DNA from: Treponema sp. JC4
Lineage (GTDB): Bacteria > Spirochaetota > Spirochaetia > Treponematales > Treponemataceae
Direction of reading: 5' to 3'
Assembly (NCBI RefSeq): GCF_000260795.1
Contig: NZ_AJGU01000001.1
Location: 248,001-312,000, forward strand
Length of the DNA stretch: 64,000 nt
Under the pieces are notes generated by a model. It saw nothing but the letters and a program-made list of their open reading frames with translations, had not been told where the DNA came from and did no database searches. Below, piece after piece: positions 17,921 to 25,763 of the stretch (its first letter is position 1; every line of letters begins with the position of its first letter). A program made the translations under genes and the position numbers.

Positions 17921-20068
17921 ATGAAAAACACATTTTATAGATTCAAAGATAAAATCGAAACAGTTGTTGCCTTGATTGCAGTTCTTGGCTTTCTTTCGGG
18001 TTGTTCTAATATAATCAGTAATTCTAGAAGTGATGAAGATACAAAAAAAGAATGTATCATAAGCGGAAAAATCAGTGTTGGCTCTTCAAGCGGAGCAATA
18101 TCTTCTCAGGTACTAAATGTTTTTTCTGAAAACTGCTCAAGTGCACGTTCTGCGACAAGTTCGTTTGACACCTCAACAATTGACATTTCTTTTGGCAGTC
18201 TGTATGTTACGCTCAATGGTTCAGTTGATGGCAAAACAAAATCCTTTAATGCAAATATAACAAAAACCGAATCCGGCTGGGCTTATCTGGCAGCGATTCC
18301 GTCATCGGGCGAATGGATGCTTGTAGGCGGAATGAGCACTCCTGATACTGGCTGGATATTGTATGGAAGCTCATCGGTTACGGTTGATGAAAAACTTTCT
18401 CCAATTTCTGATGCAGATTTCTTTGTATCTCCAAGGCCTGTTGATGGAGTAGCAGGAAAAATCAATCTTCAGATAAATAATGAGACTGAAACAGTTACCA
18501 GTGTTTTTTATGAATGGGCAGAAGAAATTGACGGACTTGCAAATGGCAGTCTTACTTTTGCTGACGGGGTTGCAACGTTTGCATTTGACGAAGTTCCGGC
18601 CGGAAGCCACGAAGTAACACTTATTTTTAAGGATTCTAGCAATAATGAATTGTATTCGTGCAAAGAAGTGATTACTGTTTTTTCAGGCTTTATCACAGAT
18701 TCATGGTATGGAGAGAGCCCATATTTTCAGTACGACGAAGTTTCTAATTCTTACCGCTTTATACTTACCGATTCAATTATCGAGTCTTACGAATCTACTC
18801 CTGCCGGTGCTTTAGCCCTGGTAGAAGATACTGCCGTAACAAGTACACCTTATGTTTTGTGGAGCAGCACAACAGATGAGTTTAGCTCTGATGCTAGAAG
18901 TTGTCTTACTGCAGATAGTGTTACAACAGGCGGAACTACAACTATGGCGGGGCTTCAGGTATTTGGTGAAGTAAACGAAAGCACAACAATTACACGCCCT
19001 ATTTCAGCGGAATCTAACCCGGTTTTTTGTTTTGGAGACGGCTATCTGTGGATTTTAAGCGGCTCGACAGTTACAGGTTATAAGCAGTCATATTCAGGAT
19101 ATGTAAAAGATTATGACAACGTAATTGATTTAGAATCCCTTGTAAAAACAGATACTATTACTTCTCCATATTTGGGGGATGTTTTGGCATATTATGACGG
19201 CAGTCTTTATTTCATCTGGTACTATTATAGTTCTGGTTACAAATACAATCTTTCAAGATACATACTTTCTAGTGGCAATGTTGTAACTGTTTCTATCGAC
19301 GACAGCTGGAACAAGCTTTATGTGAATTCATATAATAATACTCCGCTTGCTGTGTATGCGGTAACTTCGTCTTCTGGAACAACCATTTACAAGTGTCCGC
19401 TTACAATTACTGATACAAGCATTACTTTAGGTACGGCAGAAAGTTACGAAGTCGCGGCAGAAAAGTTTGGTTTTTCTTCGCTTACCTCAATTAACGTCGG
19501 TGATTTTTTAGTCTCTTCAAGCAAGCTGTATGTGCTTTTGTACTCGCATTCAAGTTATAGTGGCGTTTATGACCTTTACATAAACAGCGGAACAGAAGGT
19601 GAGCCTTCATATACAAGAGAAAAATACTTCTGTGCAAGTAACGGCGGAATCCTGCAGTTTGATTTAAGTGCTACAGAGTTTATTCCGACAGTCTGGTCTG
19701 ATGGTTCAACAAAGGTGCTGGGCTGGTATACGGATAGTGAATCATCATCCTATTACATACATACATATATTTCTGGGGAAGGAAATGTTTATAAAGCCGT
19801 TGGAGATAATCTTACAATTCAGCCGCCGCTTGAAGAAGCCGGTAACTGGTTTTATGGAGCAAAGAAGTTTATTGCAATAAAGCCGGACGAACTTGTAATC
19901 GCCGATGAAGGCGCATACATTGACAAGACAGATGGTAATTATAACATTCACTCAAAGAACCGTGTTGTTACTGTAAATCTCGCATCAGAATCTATTTCTG
20001 CAACCGATGTAAATGTAACATTCAGCACGAAATTCGGTGGATGTGGAAGCATTGGTATGAGTGACTAG
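17921..20068 (+). CDS. Lipoprotein of unknown function with beta-propeller-like C-terminal part
   Basis: This 715-residue protein has a basic N-terminus, a hydrophobic stretch and a lipobox at LSGC (Cys28). The middle of the chain has repeated short beta-strands rich in Ser, Tyr and Trp (e.g. FGDGYLWILSGSTVTGY, VLAYYDGSLYFIWYYY, VWSDGSTKVLGWYTD), which suggest a propeller-like repeat, but no family is recognised. The C-terminus reads NRVVTVNL...VNVTFS. A diverged copy of that end occurs at 21091-21447, so this gene was part of a duplicated unit. The aagggaggggg ribosome-binding site is strong. Its stop codon overlaps the possible GTG start of the glycosyltransferase. Confidence 0.8.
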   Translation: MKNTFYRFKDKIETVVALIAVLGFLSGCSNIISNSRSDEDTKKECIISGKISVGSSSGAISSQVLNVFSENCSSARSATSSFDTSTIDISFGSLYVTLNGSVDGKTKSFNANITKTESGWAYLAAIPSSGEWMLVGGMSTPDTGWILYGSSSVTVDEKLSPISDADFFVSPRPVDGVAGKINLQINNETETVTSVFYEWAEEIDGLANGSLTFADGVATFAFDEVPAGSHEVTLIFKDSSNNELYSCKEVITVFSGFITDSWYGESPYFQYDEVSNSYRFILTDSIIESYESTPAGALALVEDTAVTSTPYVLWSSTTDEFSSDARSCLTADSVTTGGTTTMAGLQVFGEVNESTTITRPISAESNPVFCFGDGYLWILSGSTVTGYKQSYSGYVKDYDNVIDLESLVKTDTITSPYLGDVLAYYDGSLYFIWYYYSSGYKYNLSRYILSSGNVVTVSIDDSWNKLYVNSYNNTPLAVYAVTSSSGTTIYKCPLTITDTSITLGTAESYEVAAEKFGFSSLTSINVGDFLVSSSKLYVLLYSHSSYSGVYDLYINSGTEGEPSYTREKYFCASNGGILQFDLSATEFIPTVWSDGSTKVLGWYTDSESSSYYIHTYISGEGNVYKAVGDNLTIQPPLEEAGNWFYGAKKFIAIKPDELVIADEGAYIDKTDGNYNIHSKNRVVTVNLASESISATDVNVTFSTKFGGCGSIGMSD

Positions 20069-21116
20069 TCCGTTCATGAAACAAGAGCCCAAAATTTCCG
20101 TCTGTATTCCGGTGTTCAACTCAGAGAGGCAGCTGAAACGCTGTCTTGATTCGGTGATTTCTCAGGATTTCCCCGATTTCGAGATTGTCATCGTAAATGA
20201 CGGAAGTACTGGTACAGATGAAAAGGGCTTGGTCTGTCGTAAAATCGTTAAGCAGGCCGAAAAAGACTGTAAGCGTAAACGTAAAGAAAAGGGACAGAAT
20301 GCTGTTCCCTTTAACTACACTGAGCATCGTTCAAATCTTGGGCTTTTGGAAGCACGCCGAACCGCAATTGAAAATGCACGGAGCGAGTATATCTGCATTT
20401 TAGACAGCGACGACATACTTTTGCCCTGTGCGCTTACTTTTTTCTGGGATGTTGCATTCAAAACAAATGCAGATATAGTGCAGGCACACACGGACATTTA
20501 CTGTGAAGATACGGATTCATCGTCAGTAGAGCGCATAAAAGAAATCAACACAAAATACAACAATGTTTTTGAAGGCGAGCTTACAGGTTCTGCTGTATTC
20601 GACAGTTTTTTGATAAATCAAAGTCACATCGGTCTATTATGGGCAAAACTTATTCGCAGGGAAGTGTATCTTGCAGCTCTTTCTCATATTCCGTTTACTC
20701 ACTGCGTTATGAGTGAAGATATGCTTCAGTATTTTTTTATTGCGTACGAAGCAAAAAAATATGTCGGAATAAAAAATACGTTGTACCGCTACACTGCCGA
20801 CACCGGCATTTCAAGCAATATGATTATTTCAGACCTTGCTCGCTGGGAAAAAATCTGCACCACAGCAAATGTATTTGCAATCATCTTTGAGGCGATAAAA
20901 GAATATCCTGAGGGAACTTTTTCTCTTGAACAGATGGAAGCATTGCGCCTTCAAAGCCGATCTTATCTTGTAAATAATATCCAGCAGATGAGAAAATACG
21001 TTATTCCAGAACTACAAAATCAAGCTCATGCCATGCTCTGCGATTACTGGGGTGAAGATTTTGTAAACCGAATGGAACAGGCTTTAGATAAAAAAGCCAT
21101 TATATGTTCCTTTTAA
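20061..21116 (+). CDS. Family 2 glycosyltransferase
   Basis: The 351-residue protein begins with the GT2 nucleotide-sugar fold: ISVCIPVFNSERQLKRCLDSV, FEIVIVNDGST, and the metal-binding ILDSDDILL at residues ~113-121. A likely catalytic-base region follows (VMSEDMLQYFF). No membrane segment is seen, so it should act in the cytoplasm. It may start at GTG 20061, overlapping the lipoprotein gene by 8 bases, or at ATG 20076; neither has a good ribosome-binding site, which points to translational coupling. The last residues (KKAIICSF) probably result from a recombination junction. A dead copy lies downstream. The acceptor is unknown. Confidence 0.85.
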   Translation: MTSPFMKQEPKISVCIPVFNSERQLKRCLDSVISQDFPDFEIVIVNDGSTGTDEKGLVCRKIVKQAEKDCKRKRKEKGQNAVPFNYTEHRSNLGLLEARRTAIENARSEYICILDSDDILLPCALTFFWDVAFKTNADIVQAHTDIYCEDTDSSSVERIKEINTKYNNVFEGELTGSAVFDSFLINQSHIGLLWAKLIRREVYLAALSHIPFTHCVMSEDMLQYFFIAYEAKKYVGIKNTLYRYTADTGISSNMIISDLARWEKICTTANVFAIIFEAIKEYPEGTFSLEQMEALRLQSRSYLVNNIQQMRKYVIPELQNQAHAMLCDYWGEDFVNRMEQALDKKAIICSF

Positions 21117-21447
21117 TACATCATGGACTTATGGTTCGAATTATACATTATATGACGGGTTTGCCTTTTATACCGATGCTGATGGTGTAACAAAGTACAG
21201 AAATGTAAATCGGGTTGTTACTGTTGATTTGGAGAGTTTTTCAATTATTGAATCAGAAACGGCAAATGTTACATTTAGCGGTGACGATTCTGATTTGAAA
21301 ACAGTATTAGCCGCCAGTACATCTACAAGTTATCAGACAGCACTTTCAACATTTTTTACGACTTCTAAGTATTATAAGAACGATGAAAATATTGTTGATA
21401 CGAATGAAACTTATTACGCTCAACTTGGTATTCCTTGCGGAGACTAA
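21091..21447 (+). pseudogene. Remnant of a second copy of the 17921-20068 lipoprotein
   Basis: Read in the frame starting at 21091, the DNA encodes about 118 residues without a proper start, ending at a stop at 21445. The stretch NRVVTVDLESFSIIESE followed by ANVTFS aligns with NRVVTVNLASESISATD and VNVTFS at the C-terminus of the intact lipoprotein. The 5' edge overlaps the last codons of the glycosyltransferase in another frame. A TTG codon at 21229 could start a 72-residue peptide, but no ribosome-binding site supports it. It is best read as a truncated duplicate. Confidence 0.7.
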
Positions 21448-21570
21448 GAATAATTCTGTAATGCAGAAGTTTTTACTCGCTTTCCTCCCATATCACGGGT
21501 ACTACAAATAATATTGTATACAAGTAGGATATCTTGTTGTGTCGCTAGATTTATTTTCTTTAGGAATCAA

Positions 21571-21929
21571 AATTAAGCAAACGCCTTCCATCAGTGTCTG
21601 TCTTCCGCTTTATGGCACCGAGCCCTTGCTTGCCTAGTGCCTGCGTTCGGTTTTCTTGCAGGATTTTGATTCTTTTGAGGTAATTGTGCTTTCCGACGCA
21701 AGCAGGGGAAAAGACGAAAACGGCCCCAACGGAAGAAAAATCACAAAATTGACATATAACGAGTGCCGCAAAATCAGAAAAACAAGAGGCCTTCCTGATA
21801 TTAACGTTCGTTTTATTGAACACCGCGAAAATATGGGTCTTGTCGAAGTTCGCTGCCCGAGCCATGCTATGCGACTACTGGGGCGAAGACTTCGTTACCC
21901 GAATCGAAAAATCTATGAAAGCTGAGTAA
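21571..21929 (+). pseudogene. Decayed second copy of the family 2 glycosyltransferase
   Basis: From about 21584 the frame reads PSISVCLPLYGTEPLLA, an in-frame TAG (21635-21637), then CLRSVFLQDFDSFEVIVLSD and FIEHRENMGLVEVR. These align with ISVCIPVFN, LDSVISQDFPDFEIVIVND and YTEHRSNLGLLEARR of the intact enzyme. After residue ~90 the sequence jumps, in a shifted frame, to AMLCDYWGEDFVTRIEKSM, matching AMLCDYWGEDFVNRMEQAL near the intact C-terminus. About 230 central residues are therefore missing. The premature stop, large deletion, frame shift and lack of a start codon make it non-functional as an enzyme. Confidence 0.82.
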
Positions 21930-22102
21930 CAGTATCCTGAACGATTTTCTTCACTTCGTCTTCTGTCATGTTCAGGGATTTTGCAATTATTGTGATGGAA
22001 ACACTGGCTGAATCAATTTTCGTTCCGGCCGGTATTATGGTGGCAGAAATTCAAAAAATGTCTTATAATAAAATGAATTAAATAAAAATCCGGGTGGGAA
22101 AA

Positions 22103-24259
22103 ATGGATTCAAAAAAGACTACTGCGGCAAAACCTGCTGCGAAGACTTCTTCTGTAAAATCGACAACAGCAAAAACGACTGCGGCTTCAAAGGCTGCCGC
22201 AACAAAAGCGACTGCTGCTAAATCAGCACCTGTAAAGACTGTTTCAAAAACTGCGGCGGGGGCTGCTGCAGTTACCACAGCAAAATCTAGTGTAAAAAAA
22301 TCTGTAAAGACTGCGGCTGTAAAGGTTGAAGCTCCAAAAACTGAAGCTGTTATTGAAAAAACTGCGGCTGCAAAAGCTGTAAGAACATCTCCTGCTAAAA
22401 CTACTGCGCCAAAAGCGGCTGCCGTTTACGACGAATCTTCCATCCAGCATCTTGAAGGCCTTGAACATATCCGTCTGCGCCCTGGTATGTATATCGGTTC
22501 TCTGGGCGACGGTTCTAACGAAAATGACGGTATTTATATCCTCTTAAAAGAAGGAATTGATAACTCTGTTGACGAGTTCAGTCAGGGCTTTGGTAACCGC
22601 ATTGATGTTGAAATCAAGGACGGTCGTGTAAAAATCCGTGACTATGGACGCGGAATTCCTCTTGGAAAGCTTGAAGACTGTGTAAGTAACGTAAATACTG
22701 GTGCAAAATATAATAACTCTGTTTTCAAACAGGCTATCGGTATGAACGGTGTCGGAATCAAGGCGACTAACGCCCTTTCTTCTTATTTTCGTGCCGCTTC
22801 TGTCCGTGATGGAAAGATGGCTGTGGTTGAATTTGCCAAGGGAAATAAACTTTCCGGCAAAACCGGTAACGCAAAGCCTGGTGTGCCAAACGGAACTTAT
22901 CTTGAATTCGAGCCGGATAAGGAATTATTCGGAAAATATAACTTCAACATGGAATATGTTGAAAAACGCCTCTGGAACTATGCTTACCTGAACCCTGGAC
23001 TTTTGATTAAGTGTAACGGTCAGGAATATATCAGCCAGAACGGAATTATGGATTTGCTCAGCCACGAAATGGGTGGAGCAGACAAGGCTCTTTACAATCT
23101 TTTTGACTACAAGGGAGAAAACCTTCAGTTTGTTCTGACTCATGGTGCCAGCCTTGATAAATTCATTTATTCATTCGTAAACGGCCAGAGTACGGAAGAC
23201 GGCGGTACCCACGTAACAGCCTTCCTTGACGGTTTTACAAAAGGAATCAACGAATACTTTAAGAAAGACTATGATATCCGCGACGTTACAAGCGGTCTCT
23301 ATGTTGCCCTAAAAATCGGCCTTGATAATCCTATGTTTACAAGCCAGACAAAAAACAAGCTTGGTAACGTAGAAATCCGCGCTCCAATCATTAAGGAAGT
23401 TCAGATTGCGGTTGATGACTGGCTGCGCCATAATCCTGACATTGCCGGTCGCATCGAAGAAAAAATCATCAAAAACCAGAAGGCCCGTAACGAAATCAAC
23501 AGCGTTACAGACAAGCAGATTCGCGAGGCTTCTAAATCCCTTATGCTTAAAATTCCAAAGCTTAAGGACTGCCGCTATCACTTGCAGGACGGCCCTAAGG
23601 GTGCAGAAAGTATGATTTTTATTACCGAGGGTGATTCTGCGACCGGTACAATGACACATGCCCGCGACGTAACTTACCAGGCAATCTTTTCTTTGCGGGG
23701 TAAGCCTGCCAACATGTACGGCATGAAAAAATCTGCAATTTTTGATGTAGAAGAGCTTAAAAACCTTACTTTCAGCCTTGGAATCCAGAAGGATATTGAA
23801 GGACTTCGCTATCAGAAAATCATTATTGCAACCGATGCCGATAACGACGGTTACCATATCAGAAACCTTGTAATGACCTATCTTCTTTTGTACTTTGAAG
23901 AGCTGGTTCTTACGGGGCATGTTTATATTCTTGAAACTCCGCTTTTCCGCGTGCGAAACAAGACAAAAACCGTTTACTGCTACAGCGAAGAAAGCCGCGA
24001 TAAGGAAATCAAAAAGCTGGGTGCCAGCGCTGAGGTAACCCGATTTAAGGGACTTGGAGAAATCAACCCGAGCGAGTTCGGCCAGTTCATCTTCCCTCGC
24101 AAAGAAGGCGAAAGTGAAGACAAGGGCATGCACCTTACTCCGGTTACAATCCAGCAGCTTAAAAATGTGCCGGAAGTTCTGAAGTTCTACATGGGTAAGA
24201 ACACCCCGGAAAGAAGGGATTTTATTATTCATAACTTAGCGTCTGAAATTGACGCTTAA
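22103..24259 (+). CDS. parE: DNA topoisomerase IV subunit B-like protein with Lys/Ala-rich N-terminal tail
   Basis: This type IIA topoisomerase ATPase subunit has ~718 residues. A GHKL domain follows residue ~115: LRPGMYIGSLG, EGIDNSVDEF, IRDYGRGIPLG and GMNGVGIKATNALS. The Toprim domain holds FITEGDSATG and ATDADNDGYHIRN; the C-terminal part includes FKGLGEINPSEFGQF. EGDSATG instead of EGDSAGG and the RGKPAN segment resemble ParE-like rather than GyrB proteins. The first ~110 residues are almost only Lys, Ala, Thr, Ser and Val, like a histone H1 tail. ATG 22103 is preferred over GTG 22094 because gggtggg lies just upstream. The ParC partner is not in this window; TATAAT at 22064-22069 may be the -10. 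Confidence 0.82.
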   Translation: MDSKKTTAAKPAAKTSSVKSTTAKTTAASKAAATKATAAKSAPVKTVSKTAAGAAAVTTAKSSVKKSVKTAAVKVEAPKTEAVIEKTAAAKAVRTSPAKTTAPKAAAVYDESSIQHLEGLEHIRLRPGMYIGSLGDGSNENDGIYILLKEGIDNSVDEFSQGFGNRIDVEIKDGRVKIRDYGRGIPLGKLEDCVSNVNTGAKYNNSVFKQAIGMNGVGIKATNALSSYFRAASVRDGKMAVVEFAKGNKLSGKTGNAKPGVPNGTYLEFEPDKELFGKYNFNMEYVEKRLWNYAYLNPGLLIKCNGQEYISQNGIMDLLSHEMGGADKALYNLFDYKGENLQFVLTHGASLDKFIYSFVNGQSTEDGGTHVTAFLDGFTKGINEYFKKDYDIRDVTSGLYVALKIGLDNPMFTSQTKNKLGNVEIRAPIIKEVQIAVDDWLRHNPDIAGRIEEKIIKNQKARNEINSVTDKQIREASKSLMLKIPKLKDCRYHLQDGPKGAESMIFITEGDSATGTMTHARDVTYQAIFSLRGKPANMYGMKKSAIFDVEELKNLTFSLGIQKDIEGLRYQKIIIATDADNDGYHIRNLVMTYLLLYFEELVLTGHVYILETPLFRVRNKTKTVYCYSEESRDKEIKKLGASAEVTRFKGLGEINPSEFGQFIFPRKEGESEDKGMHLTPVTIQQLKNVPEVLKFYMGKNTPERRDFIIHNLASEIDA

Positions 24260-24289
24260 TATACAAGATTAAAAAAAAAGAGGTTCTAA

Positions 24290-25237
24290 ATGAAAAAACT
24301 TTCTGTTGCTGCTGCCGTTCTGGCAGGTTTGATTGCCCTTACAGGCTGTAATGAAAAGAAGAATTACATTCTTGCTACTGGCGGTACTTCCGGTACTTAT
24401 TATCCTTTTGGCGGTGCTATTGCCAACATCTGGAACACAAAAATTGATAACATGAATGTAACTGCGCAGGCTACTGGTGCATCTGCTGAAAACCTTCGTC
24501 TTATTTCAAAAGGTGATGCAGAATTTGCTACTGTTCAGAACGATGTAATGGACTATGCATATAACGGAACTGATATGTTCGAAGGTCAGAAGCTCCCGAA
24601 TCTTGCTTCAATCGGTACTTTGTATCCGGAAGTTGTTCAGATTGCTGCATCTGCTTCAAGCGGAATTAAATCTATTGATGATTTGCGCGGAAAACGTGTT
24701 TCTGTAGGTGATGCAGGTTCTGGTGTTGAATTCAATGCAAAACAGATCCTTGAAGGTTACGGAATCTCTTTCTCTGACATAAAAAAGAACAATCTTTCAT
24801 TCAAGGAATCTGCAGAAGGTATCCAGAACGGAACTTTGGACGCATGTTTTATAACTGCCGGCGTTCCTAACTCTGCTTTGCAGGAACTTGCATTTACTGC
24901 AGGTCTTATTCTTATTCCTGTAAATGGTGATAAAGCTGATGCAATCTGCGCTAAATACGGCTTCTATACAAAGACTGTAATTCCTGCTGGAACTTACAAG
25001 GGAACTGACCGCGATACTGAAGCTCTTGCAATTAAAGCTACTCTTGCTGTAAACGCAAATCTTGATGAAAACACAGTTTATGCAATGACAAAGGCTCTCT
25101 TTGAAAATCTTGATGAACTTGGAGCTGCTCACGCAAAAGGAAAGGAAGTTACTGCAGAATCTGCCGTAACAGGAATTTCTGTTCCATTCCATCCAGGTGC
25201 TGCAAAATACTATAAAGAAATCGGCGTTTTGAACTAA
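24290..25237 (+). CDS. TAXI-family TRAP transporter substrate-binding lipoprotein
   Basis: The 315-residue protein starts with a lipoprotein signal (IALTGC, Cys20). It then shows the TAXI signature ILATGGTSGTYYPFGGAIA, followed by TAQATGASAENLRLI, FATVQNDVMDYAYNG, KRVSVGDAGSGVEFNA and the C-terminal PFHPGAAKYYKE. TAXI proteins deliver a carboxylate or similar small acid to a TRAP permease driven by an ion gradient. The gene is followed by DUF1850 and the fused TRAP permease, a well-known order. A gaggt ribosome-binding site lies before the ATG, 30 bases after parE. The substrate cannot be deduced from sequence alone. Confidence 0.92.
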   Translation: MKKLSVAAAVLAGLIALTGCNEKKNYILATGGTSGTYYPFGGAIANIWNTKIDNMNVTAQATGASAENLRLISKGDAEFATVQNDVMDYAYNGTDMFEGQKLPNLASIGTLYPEVVQIAASASSGIKSIDDLRGKRVSVGDAGSGVEFNAKQILEGYGISFSDIKKNNLSFKESAEGIQNGTLDACFITAGVPNSALQELAFTAGLILIPVNGDKADAICAKYGFYTKTVIPAGTYKGTDRDTEALAIKATLAVNANLDENTVYAMTKALFENLDELGAAHAKGKEVTAESAVTGISVPFHPGAAKYYKEIGVLN

Positions 25238-25256
25238 GGGTAAATATCACCCCTTT

Positions 25257-25763
25257 ATGAAAAAACTTTTGGTTTTTACAGTGTCCGCTATCCTTCTGGC
25301 TTTGAATCTGCCGCTGGTGCGGACATTGTCAATTTCAAACAGAAAGAATCATTCAGAAAGAATTTATTCCATAAAAGCTGTAAAAGAGGGCTTTTCTGTA
25401 AATTACACACATTCGGTAAACAAAGGCCGGGTTCATGATTATTACCGTATTTTGAATTCCGGGGAACTGGAGCTTTATAAGACCCGTTTTGTTTCTTATG
25501 GAGCGGGAATCCCTGAGCCTTACGAAAGTGAAGGTGCAGAATTTTTAGTTAGCGAAGACGGCTACATTATAGAAAAGCTGAACAGAAGGCTGCCCAAGCT
25601 TGTTATGGCTGTCGGCGTAATTGCAGAACATTCTCTTACGGTTGGCGATACTGAATTTTTTTTGAAGGATTTTTTTAAGCCTCAGACAAGCCTTGAATTC
25701 CGGGTAAAAAGGCTTTCAATTTTAAAAATTATTACAAAAAGGAGTCCTATAGATGGATATTGA
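25257..25763 (+). CDS. DUF1850 protein of TAXI-TRAP operon
   Basis: The 168-residue protein has an N-terminal hydrophobic segment (LLVFTVSAILLALNLPLV), likely a membrane anchor or signal. It then has the DUF1850 core: IYSIKAVKEGFSVNYTHSVN and TRFVSYGAGIPEP. DUF1850 genes commonly lie between TAXI binding proteins and fused TRAP permeases, as here, so an accessory role in that transporter is likely though not established. The gene overlaps the start of the permease gene by 11 bases, pointing to translational coupling. No clear ribosome-binding site precedes its ATG. Confidence 0.8.
   Translation: MKKLLVFTVSAILLALNLPLVRTLSISNRKNHSERIYSIKAVKEGFSVNYTHSVNKGRVHDYYRILNSGELELYKTRFVSYGAGIPEPYESEGAEFLVSEDGYIIEKLNRRLPKLVMAVGVIAEHSLTVGDTEFFLKDFFKPQTSLEFRVKRLSILKIITKRSPIDGY

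Noticed and set aside
21130-21145. ggttcgaatt resembling a tRNA T-loop
   Set aside because: No acceptor, anticodon or D-stem could be found around it.
21913-22057. Minus-strand coding-like remnant with AKSLNMTEDEVKKIV
   Set aside because: It has about 45 residues, no start codon or ribosome-binding site and no clear family; it could be a relic but support is too weak to annotate.
22103-22440. Repetitive Lys/Ala codons taken as a CRISPR or tandem-repeat array
   Set aside because: The repeats are irregular, short and in frame as protein low complexity.
23309-24232. Long minus-strand frame opposite parE
   Set aside because: It lies fully inside parE, lacks signals, and arises from codon bias of the real gene.
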